From positions 6,572,001-6,636,000 of the forward strand of contig OZ231127.1 of assembly GCA_965153355.1 (NCBI GenBank): 64,000 nt of DNA. Reading direction: 5' to 3'. The position numbers were made by a program, and so were the translations under genes. Under the pieces are notes generated by a model, which saw only the letters and a program-made list of their open reading frames with translations, ran no database searches and was not told the origin of the DNA. Of the stretch, positions 40,641-54,251 are shown in pieces; the stretch's first letter is position 1; every line of letters begins with the position of its first letter. This DNA comes from Flaccisagitta enflata. Taxonomy: Eukaryota > Chaetognatha > Sagittoidea > Aphragmophora.

Positions 40641-41880
40641 CTAAAACTTTTCCAAATCTAAAGCACCGAGAACTACTTTCTAAAAATCTATTTGAATAAG
40701 AGACAGACATGCACAAAAGCGTGTGGGGTACATTCTATGAACGCATGATGCCATGCTTGCTTGAAATGGCCATGGTGCAATCACTGCAATGGCTGCTTGC
40801 ATGATGATGTTTTGCCTACCCGTCAACAGCATGGAAGCTCTAAATAAGCTTCTTAGCCCTTATAATTTAACTCCTTCAATACAATTGCTTTTAAAATGCA
40901 TGCATTGAAAGATGAAAAAAAAATTATTTCTTATTCCATCATCATTCCTTTCGCTTCACTTGATACCCTAAACCGTCCCTCTCAATATCCCATATATCAA
41001 TCAACATATGGTTAAATAACAAACATGGTCTCATGATTTTCAAAAACCGAAAAATTGCGCTAAACCACCTTTTCCAACTGCTTAACTCCGCCTTTGATTT
41101 TGAACAACCTAATTTTCTTCTATACATTTATTGAATTTTTCCGCTTCGAATTCACTATTTAACTTTTGGCAAAACAAAATCCCGCTTTCAATGTTCACCC
41201 GCGTCAATGTTGGCGACTGCGTTCATAATGTGCGCCATTTTTGTAACTGTTGAATGGCACCTGATGTAATTTGATGGCACTTGACGGCGTAAATTGGCGC
41301 ATGACACTTCATTTTACAAAATGGCACGTGGCACTTGATGGTACTCGTTGGCGCATGACACTTTCTTTTACAAAATGGCACGTGGCGCTTGATGGTACTC
41401 GTTGTCCTGCGTAATTTGTCATTTGATGACGTTTTTGGTGGCGCAGGTCATTTCATGTGGTGGAATGGCGTAGTTATTGTGCCAGCGGCGCCAAAACTGC
41501 GCGGCCAGAAGATCTTGCAAGCGCAAGAATAGAGAATAGAGATTCTTTTTGTGCACAATACACGAAGGACCCCACATATGAGAAACGCATTTTGAACTCG
41601 GATTTGAACACGAATTTGAAAGCTGATCAGCGAAAGGAATTGAACTTCACCTTGATATCATTCATCTAACCATGTCTCCATCTATCATAGAAACCATCCC
41701 ACTATTCATAAAACCAATCAGCCCAAAGCGATTGATTGTCAGTATGATAGGTGGAACAGTATATTCACCGGGAAAACATGAATCCATCTATCCATCCATC
41801 CATCTACCCACTATCCATTTTATCATCTGGTTGTTTAGGCTACCATCCATTTGTCTCCATTGTGATCCATCTGACTAGAT
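40641..41880. other. Intron 9 segment with short tandem repeats
   Basis: AT-rich sequence; a loose repeat of ATGGCACGTGGC..TTGATGGTACTCGTTGGC lies at 41245-41450. Open frames near 41457 lack splice support. No exon is called. Confidence 0.55.
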
Positions 41881-41881
41881 A

Positions 41882-42455
41882 CAGTAGATGTCGTCTAGAC
41901 TTGGAAATACGGGGGAATTCATTACAGGAAAACAAATTTACTTAAGAGACTGATATTTGAGATATAGACTAATAAAAGGATGTTTTGTTGCCCATGGGTG
42001 TTGGTTGCTATGGAAACACATTGTCATGTATTCACGCTAAAGTATCAATATTTTAAGAACTTTTTTTAGGGAACATTGTTTAAAATGAAATTTGCCTTAA
42101 CTTTCCCATAGTATGTTCTGTAAGAATATTGCTCGCTTAGCCGTTGCTAGGGAGCGTAACTATGTGTGACAGCCCTGTGATGCTCCCTAGCAACGGCCAA
42201 ACCAGCGATATTCTTACAGGACATACGGTGGGAAAGTTGTAGCTAATTTTTTTTTAAACAATGTTCCCTCAAAAAATTTCTCAATAAATTGATACTTTAG
42301 CATAAATACATGGAAATGTGTTTCCATGGCAACCAGCACCCAGAGGCAATAAAGCATCCTTTTATTAGTATATATTTTAAATTTCACTCTCTTAACTTAA
42401 TTTGTCTTCCTGTAATTAATTCCCCCGTGTTTCCAAGTCTAGACGACATCCACTG
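41882..42455. mobile_element. TA-flanked MITE 4 (CAGTAGATGT family)
   Basis: Ends CAGTAGATGTCGTCTAGACT and AGTCTAGACGACATCCACTG, flanked by TA (41880-41881 and 42456-42457). It is a long foldback (TGTTCTGTAAGAATATTGCT against CGATATTCTTACAGGACATA). It shares the end and the GTTGCTAGGGAGCG core with 38058-38620. Confidence 0.9.
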
Positions 42456-42457
42456 TA

Positions 42458-43172
42458 TGTATCTCCGGATCAATCTCGTGTCTTCGTCTAAACTTTGTCT
42501 TCGTCTAAACTTTGTAGTTTTTCTCGTATGAGGCTATACGCTATCCATATCTTCTTTTGGCCCATAGTCCACAGTTATCTTCAAAAGTCCACCCATCCAT
42601 TTCTCTGGTCATTTTGTGTGCCTTCCTTTGTGGCTTTTGCTCCCCGTTATTTATAGGGCTCCTTCCTGTCTATCTCCGTATGTCTCAGTGTTTGATATCT
42701 TTAGCCCAGTTCATTTTTGCCGTGATAACCGTTTTGAGGATGATTTTGTACATAGTTTCATTTCTCCACATTGCTCTTCTGAAAGACGTTTGAGCACCTA
42801 CCATTGATGATCTGGCGTTTTATGAACTCACAAAATGGCAAATCAAAAGACGAAAAAGTCTTGTGCAGGAGAGGGAAAAAAAATCGAGATAATCGGTGAA
42901 TTTGCCTGGCAGTTGTCCGCTCCTCCTCATCTTGATCACATCCACAAATCACGATCTTTGTGTGAGGTTAGAATCCATACATTTTCCTTGTTGTCCATTT
43001 TTTTTGGCCATTTTTCAAACTGTTATAAGCCACATTTAGTTTGGGCCAAAAGGAAACTTTGGATTGTATCGAATGACACTGACAGTTATTGGAAGGACGG
43101 ACACTCATCAATGGTGCGCTCTTGCGTGCATGTGTGCGGGCGTCGGTGCGTGTACGCATGCGTACGTGCGTA

Positions 43173-43249
<77 letters not shown>

Positions 43250-43389
43250 TTTAGGTGTGTCTGTTTGTGCAATTTGGCGATTGTGCGGAAACAGATATAT
43301 GTAATATGACTAAACCAACCCGCGTAAGATTGGTCCATGTGATAACATTACTGATAACATTACTATCTTCCTATTGATCTATCTATCAG
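42458..43389. other. Intron 9, last part
   Basis: AT-rich sequence without a supported exon; a GT array at 43175-43250. Confidence 0.6.
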
Positions 43390-43511
43390 ATGGAGTTCCG
43401 GCTGTTGTCGATCCTGTCACAACTTTCAAAGAGGAAGAGTTCAAACATTTAGAATGGGACAAAGATGTCGCCGTCGTCGAAGACACATACGTTGAACCAG
43501 AACCACCAACG
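43390..43511 (+). CDS. Exon 10: acidic exon, source of the 80-bp array
   Basis: Residues 380-420, acceptor TCTATCTATCAG, donor ACG|gtgagt, phase 1 in (G+AT gives Asp), phase 0 out. It encodes DGVPAVVDPVTTFKEEEFK then HLEWDKDVAVVEDTYVEPEP and PT. The array copies downstream repeat only its last 67 or so bases plus the start of the intron, so this exon is the source. The last array copy carries an extra GAACCA (EPEPEPST) and could act as an alternative terminal exon end. Confidence 0.8.
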
Positions 43512-44640
43512 GTGAGTATTTATAACATTTAGAATGGGACAAAGATGTCGCTGTCGTCGAAGACACTTACGTTGAACCAGAACCACCAACGGTAAGTATT
43601 TATAACATTTAGAATGAGACAAAGATGTCGCCGTCGTCGAAGACACTTACTTTGAACCAGAACCACCAACGGTGAGTATTTATAACATTTAGAATGGGAC
43701 AAAGATGTCGCCGTCCTCGAAAACACTTACGATGAACCAGAACCACCAACGGTGAGTATTTATAACATTTAGAATGGGACAAAGATGTCGCCGTCGTCGA
43801 AGACACTTAAGATGAACCAGAACCACCAATGGTAAGTGTTTATAACATTTAAAATGGGACAAAGATGTCGCCGTCGTCGAAGACACTTATGTTGAACCAG
43901 AACCACCAACGGTAAGTATTTATAACATTTAGAATGGGACAAAGATGTCGCCGTCGTCAAAGACACTTACGTTGAACCAGAACCACCAACGGTGAGTATT
44001 TATAACATTTAGAATGGGACAAAGATGTCGCCGTCGTCAAAGACACTTACGTTGAACCAGAACCACCAACGGTAAGTATTTATAACATTTAGAATGGGAC
44101 AAAGATGTCGCCGTCGTCGAAGACACTTACGATGAACCAGAACCACCAACGGTGAGTATTTATAACATTTAGAATGGGACAAAGATGTCGCCGTCGTCGA
44201 AGACACTTACGATGAACCAGAACCACCAACGGTAAGTATTTATAACATTTAGAATGGGACAAAGATGTCGCCGTCGTCGAAGACACTTACGATGAACCAG
44301 AACCACCAACGGTGAGTATTTATAACATTTAGAATGGGACAAAGATGTCGCCGTCGTCGAAGACACTTACGATGAACCAGAACCACCAACGGTAAGTATT
44401 TATAACATTTAGAATGGGACAAAGATGTCGCCGTCGTCGAAGACACTTACGTTGAACCAGAACCACCAACGGTAAGTATTTATAACATTTAGAATGGGAT
44501 AAAGATGTCGCCGTCGTCGAAGACACTTACGTTGAACCAGAACCACCAACGGTAAGTATTTATAGCATTTAGAATGGGACAAAGATGTCGCCGTCGTCGA
44601 AGACACTTACGTTGAACCAGAACCAGAACCATCAACGGTA
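43512..44640 (+). repeat. Exon-10 edge minisatellite, exact 80-bp period
   Basis: Fourteen extra copies of ACATTTAGAATGGGACAAAG, ATGTCGCCGTCGTCGAAGAC, ACTTACGTTGAACCAGAACC, then ACCAACG|gtgagtatttata. The period is exactly 80 up to the last copy, which has an extra GAACCA. Every unit has ACG|gtgagt or ACG|gtaagt and a CATTTAG acceptor-like word. Units vary at few positions (GATGAACCA/GTTGAACCA, GTCAAAG/GTCGAAG). Confidence 0.97.
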
Positions 44641-44966
44641 AGTATTTACCACTCAGAATTAAAAATGGACATGGTGTTATTTCTAGTCAGCGCTCTAGTA
44701 ATAGTGAGTTGCATGATATATAGCACTTACTTGGCTGTTTTCAAAAAACAAAATGTTCATATTCTTTTTTTTAACGTAGCTCCAAGGCGCAAGGAAATCG
44801 GCTGTTTAGCTCAAGATATGAAACAACGCTAGCATTACTTGAATTTATTCAGCTCCTTATCCAAATAGTTATGGCAATAGTTCCTACAACCAGCGCGATG
44901 CTTCGAGGTGCTTGATTAATGCCTGTCTTAATGCTTCTTTTAAAATTGTTACACTTTTTAACAAAG

Positions 44967-44987
44967 GAACCGGTCCCTGCGCCCGAG
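44967..44987 (+). CDS. Exon 11: 21-nt microexon EPVPAPE
   Basis: Residues 421-427, acceptor CACTTTTTAACAAAG, donor GAG|gtaaga, phase 0 to 0. It continues the Pro/Glu pattern of exons 8-10 (MEPAPE, VEPEPPT). Skipping it would not change the frame, so it is a plausible alternative exon. Support is moderate because of its length. Confidence 0.55.
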
Positions 44988-45092
44988 GTAAGAAATCGTT
45001 TACGCGTAACCCCCCTCCCCATTCCTGTTTTCTGATTTGAAAGAACCTCTCCATTCTCCAATCCCTTGAATTTCGTCATTGATGATCTGTTA
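44988..45092. other. Intron 11 start
   Basis: Short segment between exon 11 and the MITE at 45093; nothing else was seen. Confidence 0.5.
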
Positions 45093-45441
45093 CAGTACCT
45101 TCCGAGCAAACCCGGCTAAAACTGGAGGATTATTTTTCGTTAAATAATTTTGAGACAATTGTCCTTAATAACTTAAAAGAGCTGTAAAACCTGAAATAAT
45201 TGTCTGATTGAGCTGTTCTTGTAGTCTAGGAAAGGTAAAATTTTCTGCTGAATCTGATGGTCTAGGTTAGAACACTCCATATTGATGTCTTCATGCACTT
45301 TGATTTCACGAGTTATTTTTTTTGACAGTCAAATTCTTTGAAGGAATTAAGTATCTTTTGATTAAGTTAGATACAAAAAATGAAAGTAAAGTAACAAAAA
45401 TTAATCCTCCAGTTTTAGCCGGGTTTGCTCGGAGGGTCCTG
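45093..45441. mobile_element. TA-flanked MITE 5 (CAGTACCTTCCGAGC family)
   Basis: Ends CAGTACCTTCCGAGCAAACC..CGGCTAAAACTGGAGGATTA and TAATCCTCCAGTTTTAGCCG..GGTTTGCTCGGAGGGTCCTG, complementary over about 40 bases. Flanked by TA (45091-45092 and 45442-45443). It is a different terminal family from the others. Confidence 0.9.
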
Positions 45442-46830
<1,389 letters not shown>

Positions 46831-46834
46831 ATAC

Positions 46835-47115
46835 CGTGGACCAAATACAGACCAGAGACCAATCAAACACCCACCAACCACCTACGACACCTGAAACACC
46901 ATCACCGTGGACCAGGTACACCCCCGATGCAGACCAGAGACCAATCAAACATCCACCAACCACCTATGACACCTTAAACACCATCACCGTGGACCAAATA
47001 CACCCCCAATGCAGACCAGAGACCAATCAAACATCCACCAACCACCTATGACACCTAAAACACCATCAATGTGGACCAAATACACCCCCGATGCAGACCA
47101 GAGACCAACCAAGCA
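46835..47115. repeat. Minisatellite, about 75-83-bp unit, four copies
   Basis: Unit GTGGACCAAATACACCCCCG, ATGCAGACCAGAGACCAATC, AAACATCCACCAACCACCTA then TGACACC..ACACCATCA. The first unit lacks the CACCCCCGATG part. Confidence 0.85.
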
Positions 47116-47766
47116 CCCACTAACCACCCACCACCACCACCACCACCTTATCAACGGTCGGCGGTGACAGAAACGGAGGCGGTAATGGTGAGTGACGGCT
47201 ATGTTGATGACGGTGGTGATGACGGCGGAGGAAGTATCCTAAGTGTCAGTATGCGGTGTCAAGTCAGTGGTAATCCTTGGACCCTTGGTGTTTTTGTTTT
47301 GATTGCATGTTATCCTTATATGGTCTGTTTCGTGTGGCGGGCACTCGCACCCTATGAGTTTCTATGGGCAATTTCGTCACCATCGCCGAAAATACCATCA
47401 TCCTCAACCGCGAGTCATATTCTCCCCCCCCCCACAACCGTCACCCAGAGTGGTCTTTTAGGCTACATCCGTCACCCACAGACGTCGTTGAGGCTACAAC
47501 TGTCACCCACACTCCCTCATTGGCCTTTGGTTCGTTTGGGCTTCCCACGCTATGACCTATATTTCCCTCTCTGAGTCTAAGAGTCTCTGACAGAGATTAG
47601 GTATCGAGACCCGGCAATCCGTGTATCGGTGCGGTCAAATGGGATAACGGATAACGGAAAATTCACCATGAAAACCGATCGCTCCTCTTCCTCCTCTTCC
47701 TCCTCCTTTTCCTTCCTCCTCCACTCTTCTATTCTTCCAAGATCCTTTGTTTCTTAAAGTCGATCT

Positions 47767-47811
<45 letters not shown>

Positions 47812-47828
47812 ATATATATATATATATA

Positions 47829-47861
<33 letters not shown>

Positions 47862-48690
47862 CATATATATATATAATATCAATATCTCTCTCTATACAAA
47901 TGTATCTTCACATTAATGATATACAAAATCTGTACATTTACCTTGTTTTGAATAACGTCCAGTTATTTAGGGATAACGACCTTAGTATAAAATGGCGGAT
48001 TTTTACCATATAACGACCTCATAACGCCCGACTACTGACATACAGTAACGCAAATCTCTGGTCTCTGACACCAACGAGTACAAAATTCCACAAGAAACTT
48101 TTTCTCTTTTCCATCGTCTCTTTCTCTATCACAGGAAAAAAAAAGAAGCATCCGTACCACAGTATCATTTGTTTTTGTTTGAGTCGGACAACATTACTTT
48201 ACAATAAAAAGTCTAATGAAGACAAGAGCCTTGGAAGCTCTAACTGGTGTTTCATCCGGACCCCTCACAGCTATCCTTAGAATCATCAAAATTCACCTCA
48301 AACCTTACCACAAAGCTGCTCCGAAGATTCATATCAACAGCAAGAAAAATCTATGATTCTTCCCACTAATCAAGATAAATCCACCAAGTTACTCTGAGTC
48401 AACCCCATTCTCTTAAGAATTATTGTAACCGTAATCCAATTTAAGTAGTGTAGTTAAACTCGGCGACGGTCTTTTCAAAAAAATATTTATGACGATTGAC
48501 GAATGAGCCTTAACACAAGAGAGAAAGAGTGACCCCGCAAGGGTGATTGTATGAATCAAGAAAGTAGGGGAAGGAAAACAGAGAATGCGGGGGGGGGGGG
48601 GAAGGTGAGGGCAACCGAGCACGCGGGGGGGGGGGGGAAGGGCAAAAGAGCACGCGGAGCTTTTTGAGCATACGGCTCCTGTCCAGATAC
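47116..48690. other. Intron 11 middle
   Basis: Mostly without features; a CT array then TA repeats (47768-47880), and G runs near 48589-48640. No exon. Confidence 0.55.
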
Positions 48691-48754
48691 CCTAGTGACC
48701 TTCTCCAGCATTGCTCCTGCCCACCCACACGCGACTAGGTTAGCTGTGTATCCG

Positions 48755-49090
48755 GCCTTTTTTCACCACTTGGCAATTCCCATCATTCAAAGAACTTTCG
48801 TTATGTCTGTGCCACTGCAGAATTTCGTAATTCCATTCTGTCTCTATCCTCCAACCTTAAATTTCGACTCTACTTACCTTCTTTGTTCACCACTTGGCAA
48901 TTCCCATCATTCAAAGAACTTCCTTATGTCTATGCCACGGTACAGTTTTGTTATTCCATTCTGTCTCTATCCTCCAACCTTCAATTTCGTCTCTACTTAC
49001 CTTCTTTGTTCACCACTTGGCAATTCCCATCATTCAAAGAACTTTCATTATGTCTGTGCCACGGCACAGTTTCGTAATTCCATTCTGTCT
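48755..49090. repeat. Minisatellite, about 123-bp unit, three copies
   Basis: Unit CACCACTTGGCAATTCCCAT, CATTCAAAGAACTT, TCCATTCTGTCTCTATCCTC and TACTTACCTTCTTTGTT, at about 48765, 48890 and 49012. Confidence 0.85.
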
Positions 49091-49107
49091 CTATCCCGCT
49101 AAACTTT

Positions 49108-49350
49108 GGGCGTATTTCTACTGACGACCTAAAACGCAATTGCTTCCGTCGAACGCGTTTACAGCGTAAACACATACAAAAATTTTTTTACTGTCCCACA
49201 ACTTGTGGGCCAAAAGAGAATGAGCAAAGTGTATGAGCGAGCCTGTGAATGGAGCAAAGCGTAGCAAAGTGGAGTGCTGTAGAGCGAGTGGGCGGAGTCA
49301 GCAGAGTGAGCGGAGTGAGCGGTGCGAGCGACCGAGTGGCCCTTTTAAAA
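49108..49350. mobile_element. SDR element, reverse orientation
   Basis: GGGCGTATTTCTACTGACG, then GTTTACAGCGTAAACACATA, and GAGTGAGCGGAGTGAGCGGT. It is the same family as 31718-32006; the far end reads CCGAGTGGCCCTTTTAAAAC, matching the inner part of that copy. Confidence 0.65.
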
Positions 49351-49432
49351 CGCGCTTATCTGCAACTTGAAACCCTTTCACTATTTGTCTCCACTATTTG
49401 TCTCTCACCTCCCAGCTCTTTCCTTTTTTGGG

Positions 49433-49825
49433 CAGCGGCCCCGCGGGGGCCAATGACCTATGATTCCACATAGGGCAATTTTATTGCTCCGTTCCCTTCC
49501 CAGCCCCTCCAAGACCTCAAAACAGCGCTTTTGGTACTCCATTCAGCCCTTCCAAGCCTCAAATTTGCCTTTCCAGGCCATAAATCACCCCTCTAGGACC
49601 TCATATCAGCCTTTTCAGGCCTGAAATCAGCTCTCTCAGACCTAAGAATAGACCTCCCAGACCTCCAAACAGATACTTCTAACCAAAGCTGGAACAAAAT
49701 TGCCCTATGTGGAATCATAGATCATTGACCCCTCCTTTGCCACTGCCCCATTACGTCAACATCACAGTAATATCATCAATGGGGTAGCGGGAACCGCTGA
49801 CCATATGACACTTGATCGACCTGTT
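49433..49825. mobile_element. Foldback element in intron 11
   Basis: GGGCAGCGGCCCCGCGGGGG and CCAATGACCTATGATTCCAC pair with GTGGAATCATAGATCATTGA and CCCCTCCTTTGCCACTGCCC, followed by GCGGGAACCGCTGACCATAT. The interior has CCTCAAATTTGCC..CAGGCC-type minisatellite units. The family is as at 35466-36235. Confidence 0.8.
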
Positions 49826-50920
49826 GAAGAGTCTTTGCAATAACCCTATGATATATTCTCCCCTTCCCAGCTTCACACTTACCATTTTCTCCGCACTTAC
49901 CATTTGGATCCCCTCTTCGTTTTTTTTTCATATTTTGGTGAAACTTTCTCCCGCTTCTTCAAGCTCACATATGTAACTATTCTCCACTTCTCATCTTTGT
50001 GTCTACTTTCAAACTGCCAAGGTTTCCTATGTTGTCTTTCTTTCATCCTCTCTCATATAACTTTTTGTGCAATATCTTCTTCACGTCAACATTCAAACAA
50101 AGAAGGTCCACTGTGCTTTGTCGCTGTCCTCCTTTCCCATATAACCTTTCACCAATATCTTTTCCGCGTCCACAGTCAACGTCAAACAGCAAAATGGTCT
50201 TTCCATTTATAGTCGCGTGCACGCGACTCTACACCCCGCTTTGTCTGTTGGTCGGTCGGTCGGTTGGTCCGTCACACTTTCCTTTTTTTATTATTTTTGT
50301 TTTTGGACTTCACTGCTCTTGCCCAAATGGTCTAGTGACCTCAAATATGGCCCCTGCCCAGTGCCCACCCGCACGCAACTTCGGCAGCCGTGTATCCCGC
50401 CTTGTTCCTTTTCTGCTTTTCTCTCTGTGCTTTTCAATCTCGGCCTTGGCTGAAATATTCATTGCAACGGAAAACCTAATTAATTGTTAAACCTATTTAA
50501 TCAAAAATGAAAAGCGATGCGAAGATATTCCTCATTGTTTTTTTTTTTCTCATCATTCTCAATAATAGCGTCTTTATAGCAAGCAAGTATAGTAAAAAGC
50601 TGCCTCTGTTTCGTTCAATGGATCGATGTTAACTTTCCCTCTCCGTCACTTTCTATCCCTATGAAGATTACCCCTACGCATATTACCAAAAAAAAAAAAC
50701 CAAAAAAACCCTAATTCACACAGAGTGTAACAACAGTGGCAGGTTATTTGGCTAAAAGTATGTGACATGAGCAGTGAAAAAAAGTCTTATCTTCTCCATT
50801 CAGTCATTTCAAATGTGTAACAACTTTTTACTAACAAACATGTTCGTTTCTACAAATAACTGAATATCTATAACGGTTTTTTCCCCATTTTTCATTTCTT
50901 ACTTGCCCACACCCTAAATA
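49826..50920. other. Intron 11, late part
   Basis: AT-rich sequence; a small GTCGCGTGCACGCGACT plus GTCGGTCGGTCGGTTGGTC dispersed element at 50210-50275, as at 24595 and 6530. No exon. Confidence 0.6.
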
Positions 50921-50924
50921 TCAA

Positions 50925-51390
50925 ACAACAAACAAACAAACAACATCAAACAACCAAAAACCAACAAACAAACAAACAATCAACCGACAACAACAAACAA
51001 ATAAACAAACAAACAAACAAACAAACAACATCAAACGACCAACCAAAAAAAAAACAAACAAACAAACAAACAAACAAACAAACAAACAAACAAACAAACA
51101 AACAAACAAACAAACAAACAACAACCAACGACAACCAACAACAACCAAACAAACAACAAACAAAAAAACAACATTAAACAACCAACCAACAAACAAACAA
51201 ACAAACAAACAAACAAACAAACAAACAAACAAACAAACAAACAAACAAACAAACAAACAAACAAACAAACAAACTAACAAACAACAACCAACAATAACCA
51301 AAAACAACAACCAACAACAAACAACATTAAACAACCGACAACCAACAAACAAACAAACAAACAAACAAACAAACAAACAAACAAACCCCC
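50925..51390. repeat. CAAA/CAACCA array up to the exon-12 acceptor
   Basis: AAAC units with CAACCAACGA-type interruptions fill 465 bases and stop at CCCCCTCAG. The only pyrimidine-rich stretch at this acceptor is those few C/T bases. Confidence 0.9.
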
Positions 51391-51394
51391 TCAG

Positions 51395-51646
51395 TTAACC
51401 GCCGAGCAGGGTCTGTACGTGACTGTTGGCGCTGACGGTTCTCTCGTCTCTGCTGACGGCGCCGTTTTCGCCGTCCTGGCCAACGGCTGCTTGAAGGGCG
51501 CCGACGGAGCCGTGTTCGCGCCAACTGGAGTCATTCTGGCCGTCGACAACACGCTTGCCAACGCCGGAATCGCCTTCGAAGGCAGCATCGCACTCGCTGA
51601 TGGAGTCAAATTAGAAGAAGGCAGGAAATTCGTCATTAAACAACAG
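51395..51646 (+). CDS. Exon 12: DG-rich repeat 1
   Basis: Residues 428-511 (84 residues), phase 0 to 0, acceptor CCCCCTCAG at the end of a long CAAA array. It encodes LTAEQGLYVTVGADGSLVSA, then DGAVFAVLANGCLKGADGAV, and ends VKLEEGRKFVIKQQ. It is the first of five related one-exon units with the pattern DGxLVDGAG, FGATG, and a C-terminal GxKIxVKxQ. The donor is CAG|gcaagt, the typical form of a GC-AG intron; it keeps phase 0 with exon 13, whereas the nearest GT does not. GC content and codon use are higher in GC than in the introns. The family is not recognised. Confidence 0.85.
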
Positions 51647-52685
51647 GCAAGTTGATATGACGAGTTTTCATATATCTTTTATCACCTTCGTTAACTTGTT
51701 GTCAATTTGATATTCATTTTACTAATCTCATAGAATGATATTCTAAAAAATCAGGATGAAATTATCAGGTATTCTTTATCACAGAGTCGATAAGCGTGAA
51801 AAGATACATCTGTTATTCTGTTTCATACACCCAACCTTAGCTATTGTTGAATACTCGTTTTGTTTTGTTCTTTTTTTCTGATGCTTGTATTTCTACTTAA
51901 CATCAATACATTATCTGTCTGGTATTTAAAATGACATTCTCTATTCCTCCTTTCTCTTTTCCTTTATTCACATAAATAGTTTTCTTTCACATCGCCCTCA
52001 TTTCGCAAATGATCAAATGTAAAATATTGTATGTAACTTATCAATGTTTAGTTAACATAATAGGAACATATAAAAAACATAGATATCAACAAAATTTAAG
52101 CTTATTGAATCAAACAACTTAAGGCGCGTTTATCGACGGTTCACCTTTATGAAATGTGCAACAAAAAGTGAAAATGTTTATTTGAAGAAAAAAAAAAGGT
52201 TGAATTCAATCTTAACTAGTAAGATGCAACAGACTGAATTCCTGTAAAGTATATGCTCCAACTCATATGTACAAGTACTGTATAATTAACTTTGTTTTGA
52301 ACAATTCGAATTGTCTTATTTGCGCGAAATAAATCAATGTTGATACAATGAGAATATTCTATATTTGGCCATCGAATGACTTTTAAATGAATCAATGATG
52401 GCTCTTCAATTATTTCTAATAAGGTACAAATGATTGTTGTCAAATTGATGAACAACTACATCCGTCTCATATGCCACAGATCCGCCCTCATTTTTGTGTA
52501 TTTTCTACTTTTAGTACTTCTAGCTACATTTAAGCCTCATTACTGTCATCTCATAGAAACTTATTCCGTCTTTGTTTTTGTTTGAGTGTCTGTCTCTATG
52601 GTTCTTTCTTTGTGTCTCTGTGCTTCTACGTCCCTGTCTCTCTGTTTCATTCTCGGGGTTACTGTCTCTGTTATTCTCTCTCTCC

Positions 52686-52759
<74 letters not shown>

Positions 52760-52764
52760 CTCTT

Positions 52765-52857
<93 letters not shown>

Positions 52858-53204
52858 TTTCCAGCCTCATCATTTGTTCCTCCCCTCTCTCGCTGATTTT
52901 CCGATATGATCACCTTGTTATAACAATGGAATATCCATTCCAAGCCTCGCGTCAATCTGATTCACACACGCGTGCTCACATGCGTGCTCATACGTAGGCT
53001 CACTTCACGCTCACACGCGGAGGTTCACACAATTACTTTTCATAACCATGGCATGATTTTTTATGTTGGAGTGATGATGATGAATTTGATGATAATGATG
53101 ACGATGATAATTTCGTTTGACAGTTTTATTATCATAGCGACATATCATCGTCGACCTTGTGATGAAATTTATCATTGCTATCATCGCTTCTTTCAAAGTC
53201 TTTG

Positions 53205-53271
<67 letters not shown>

Positions 53272-53276
53272 GAATC

Positions 53277-53362
<86 letters not shown>

Positions 53363-53664
53363 TACATCCTCCATATCATCCGATCCAAGCTGAAATCCTT
53401 TCTTTAACCCCTAATTCTTGATCTCTAATACTAGTTATCCATCCTATGATCTTTCCCCGATCACGCCCCTGTTATCTCATGATTTCACTTCCATTGCTCC
53501 TCATTTCAAAAAAGAAACGAAGATATCTAAATGCTTCCTACGAGTTATGTGTGAAATGCAAGTCAATGAGTAATTGAAATCAAATCAAAATCAGTTGTAT
53601 TCAATTTTATTCGTGATCCGAATGCAAACAAAATATTGGAAGAATCAATATTTAGCATTCTTAA
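51647..53664. other. Intron 12: microsatellites in AT-rich sequence
   Basis: Contains a TTTC array (52687-52770) joined to a CT array (52771-52853), and an ATC array (53205-53362, one AGAATC interruption). No exon is supported. Confidence 0.75.
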
Positions 53665-53980
53665 AGACAAAGACAAAGACAAAGACATTGACAAAGACAA
53701 AGACAAACACAAACACAAACACACACAAGAACAAACACACAAATACAAAAGGACAAACATGAAAACACAATCATGAACACTCAAACACACAAACATACAA
53801 AAACAAACACAAACACAAACATACAAAAACAAACACAAACACAAACACTATAAAACAAACACAAACACATACACAAACACAAACACACAAACTAAAACCC
53901 GAACACAAACGCAAATTCAAATGGAAACATACAAACTTTTACTCAAACTGAAACACATTCAAAACAAAAAATAAACAACA
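53665..53980. repeat. A/C-rich array up to the exon-13 acceptor
   Basis: ACAAAG then ACAAAC/CACAAACA units, degenerate, running into ATAAACAACAG. There is no pyrimidine tract. Confidence 0.85.
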
Positions 53981-53981
53981 G

Positions 53982-54251
53982 CATTTGGCGGAAGGCGAGA
54001 CTCTGCTGTCGTTTTTGGGCGGCGCCGAATTTGTCGATGGCGCCGGACGTCTCTTCCGGCGCGCCGCTGACGGGACATTCCTCGGCGCCGATCTCGACAA
54101 CTTGGAGGCGTGGACGTATTCCGGCTGCGCGTTGACGGCGAAAGACTCGACGAAGCTTGAAGGCGAGATGCTTCAAGGTGCTTCCGAGTGGAAGTGGGTC
54201 GTCAGCGGAGTCGAGCTCGAGAGAGGAGCCAAGATCGCCGTCAAACCAAAG
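53982..54251 (+). CDS. Exon 13: DG-rich repeat 2, divergent
   Basis: Residues 512-601 (90 residues), phase 0 to 0, acceptor ATAAACAACAG after A/C-only sequence, donor AAG|gtctgg. It encodes HLAEGETLLSFLGGAEFVDG, then AGRLFRRAADGTFLGADLDN, a Trp/Ser-containing centre (LEAWTYSGCAL) and the ending GVELERGAKIAVKPK. It aligns with the other repeats at both ends (FVDGAG, GAKIAVK) but has lost the central GATG motif and gained several residues, so it is the most divergent unit. Confidence 0.8.

Noticed and set aside
41457-41669. Open frame of 70 codons in intron 9
   Set aside because: No splice sites or matching phase, and it is not needed by the exon chain.
43512-44640. CRISPR-like regular array
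   Set aside because: The whole 80-bp unit is repeated with no unique spacers, it comes from an exon edge, and the context is a eukaryotic intron.
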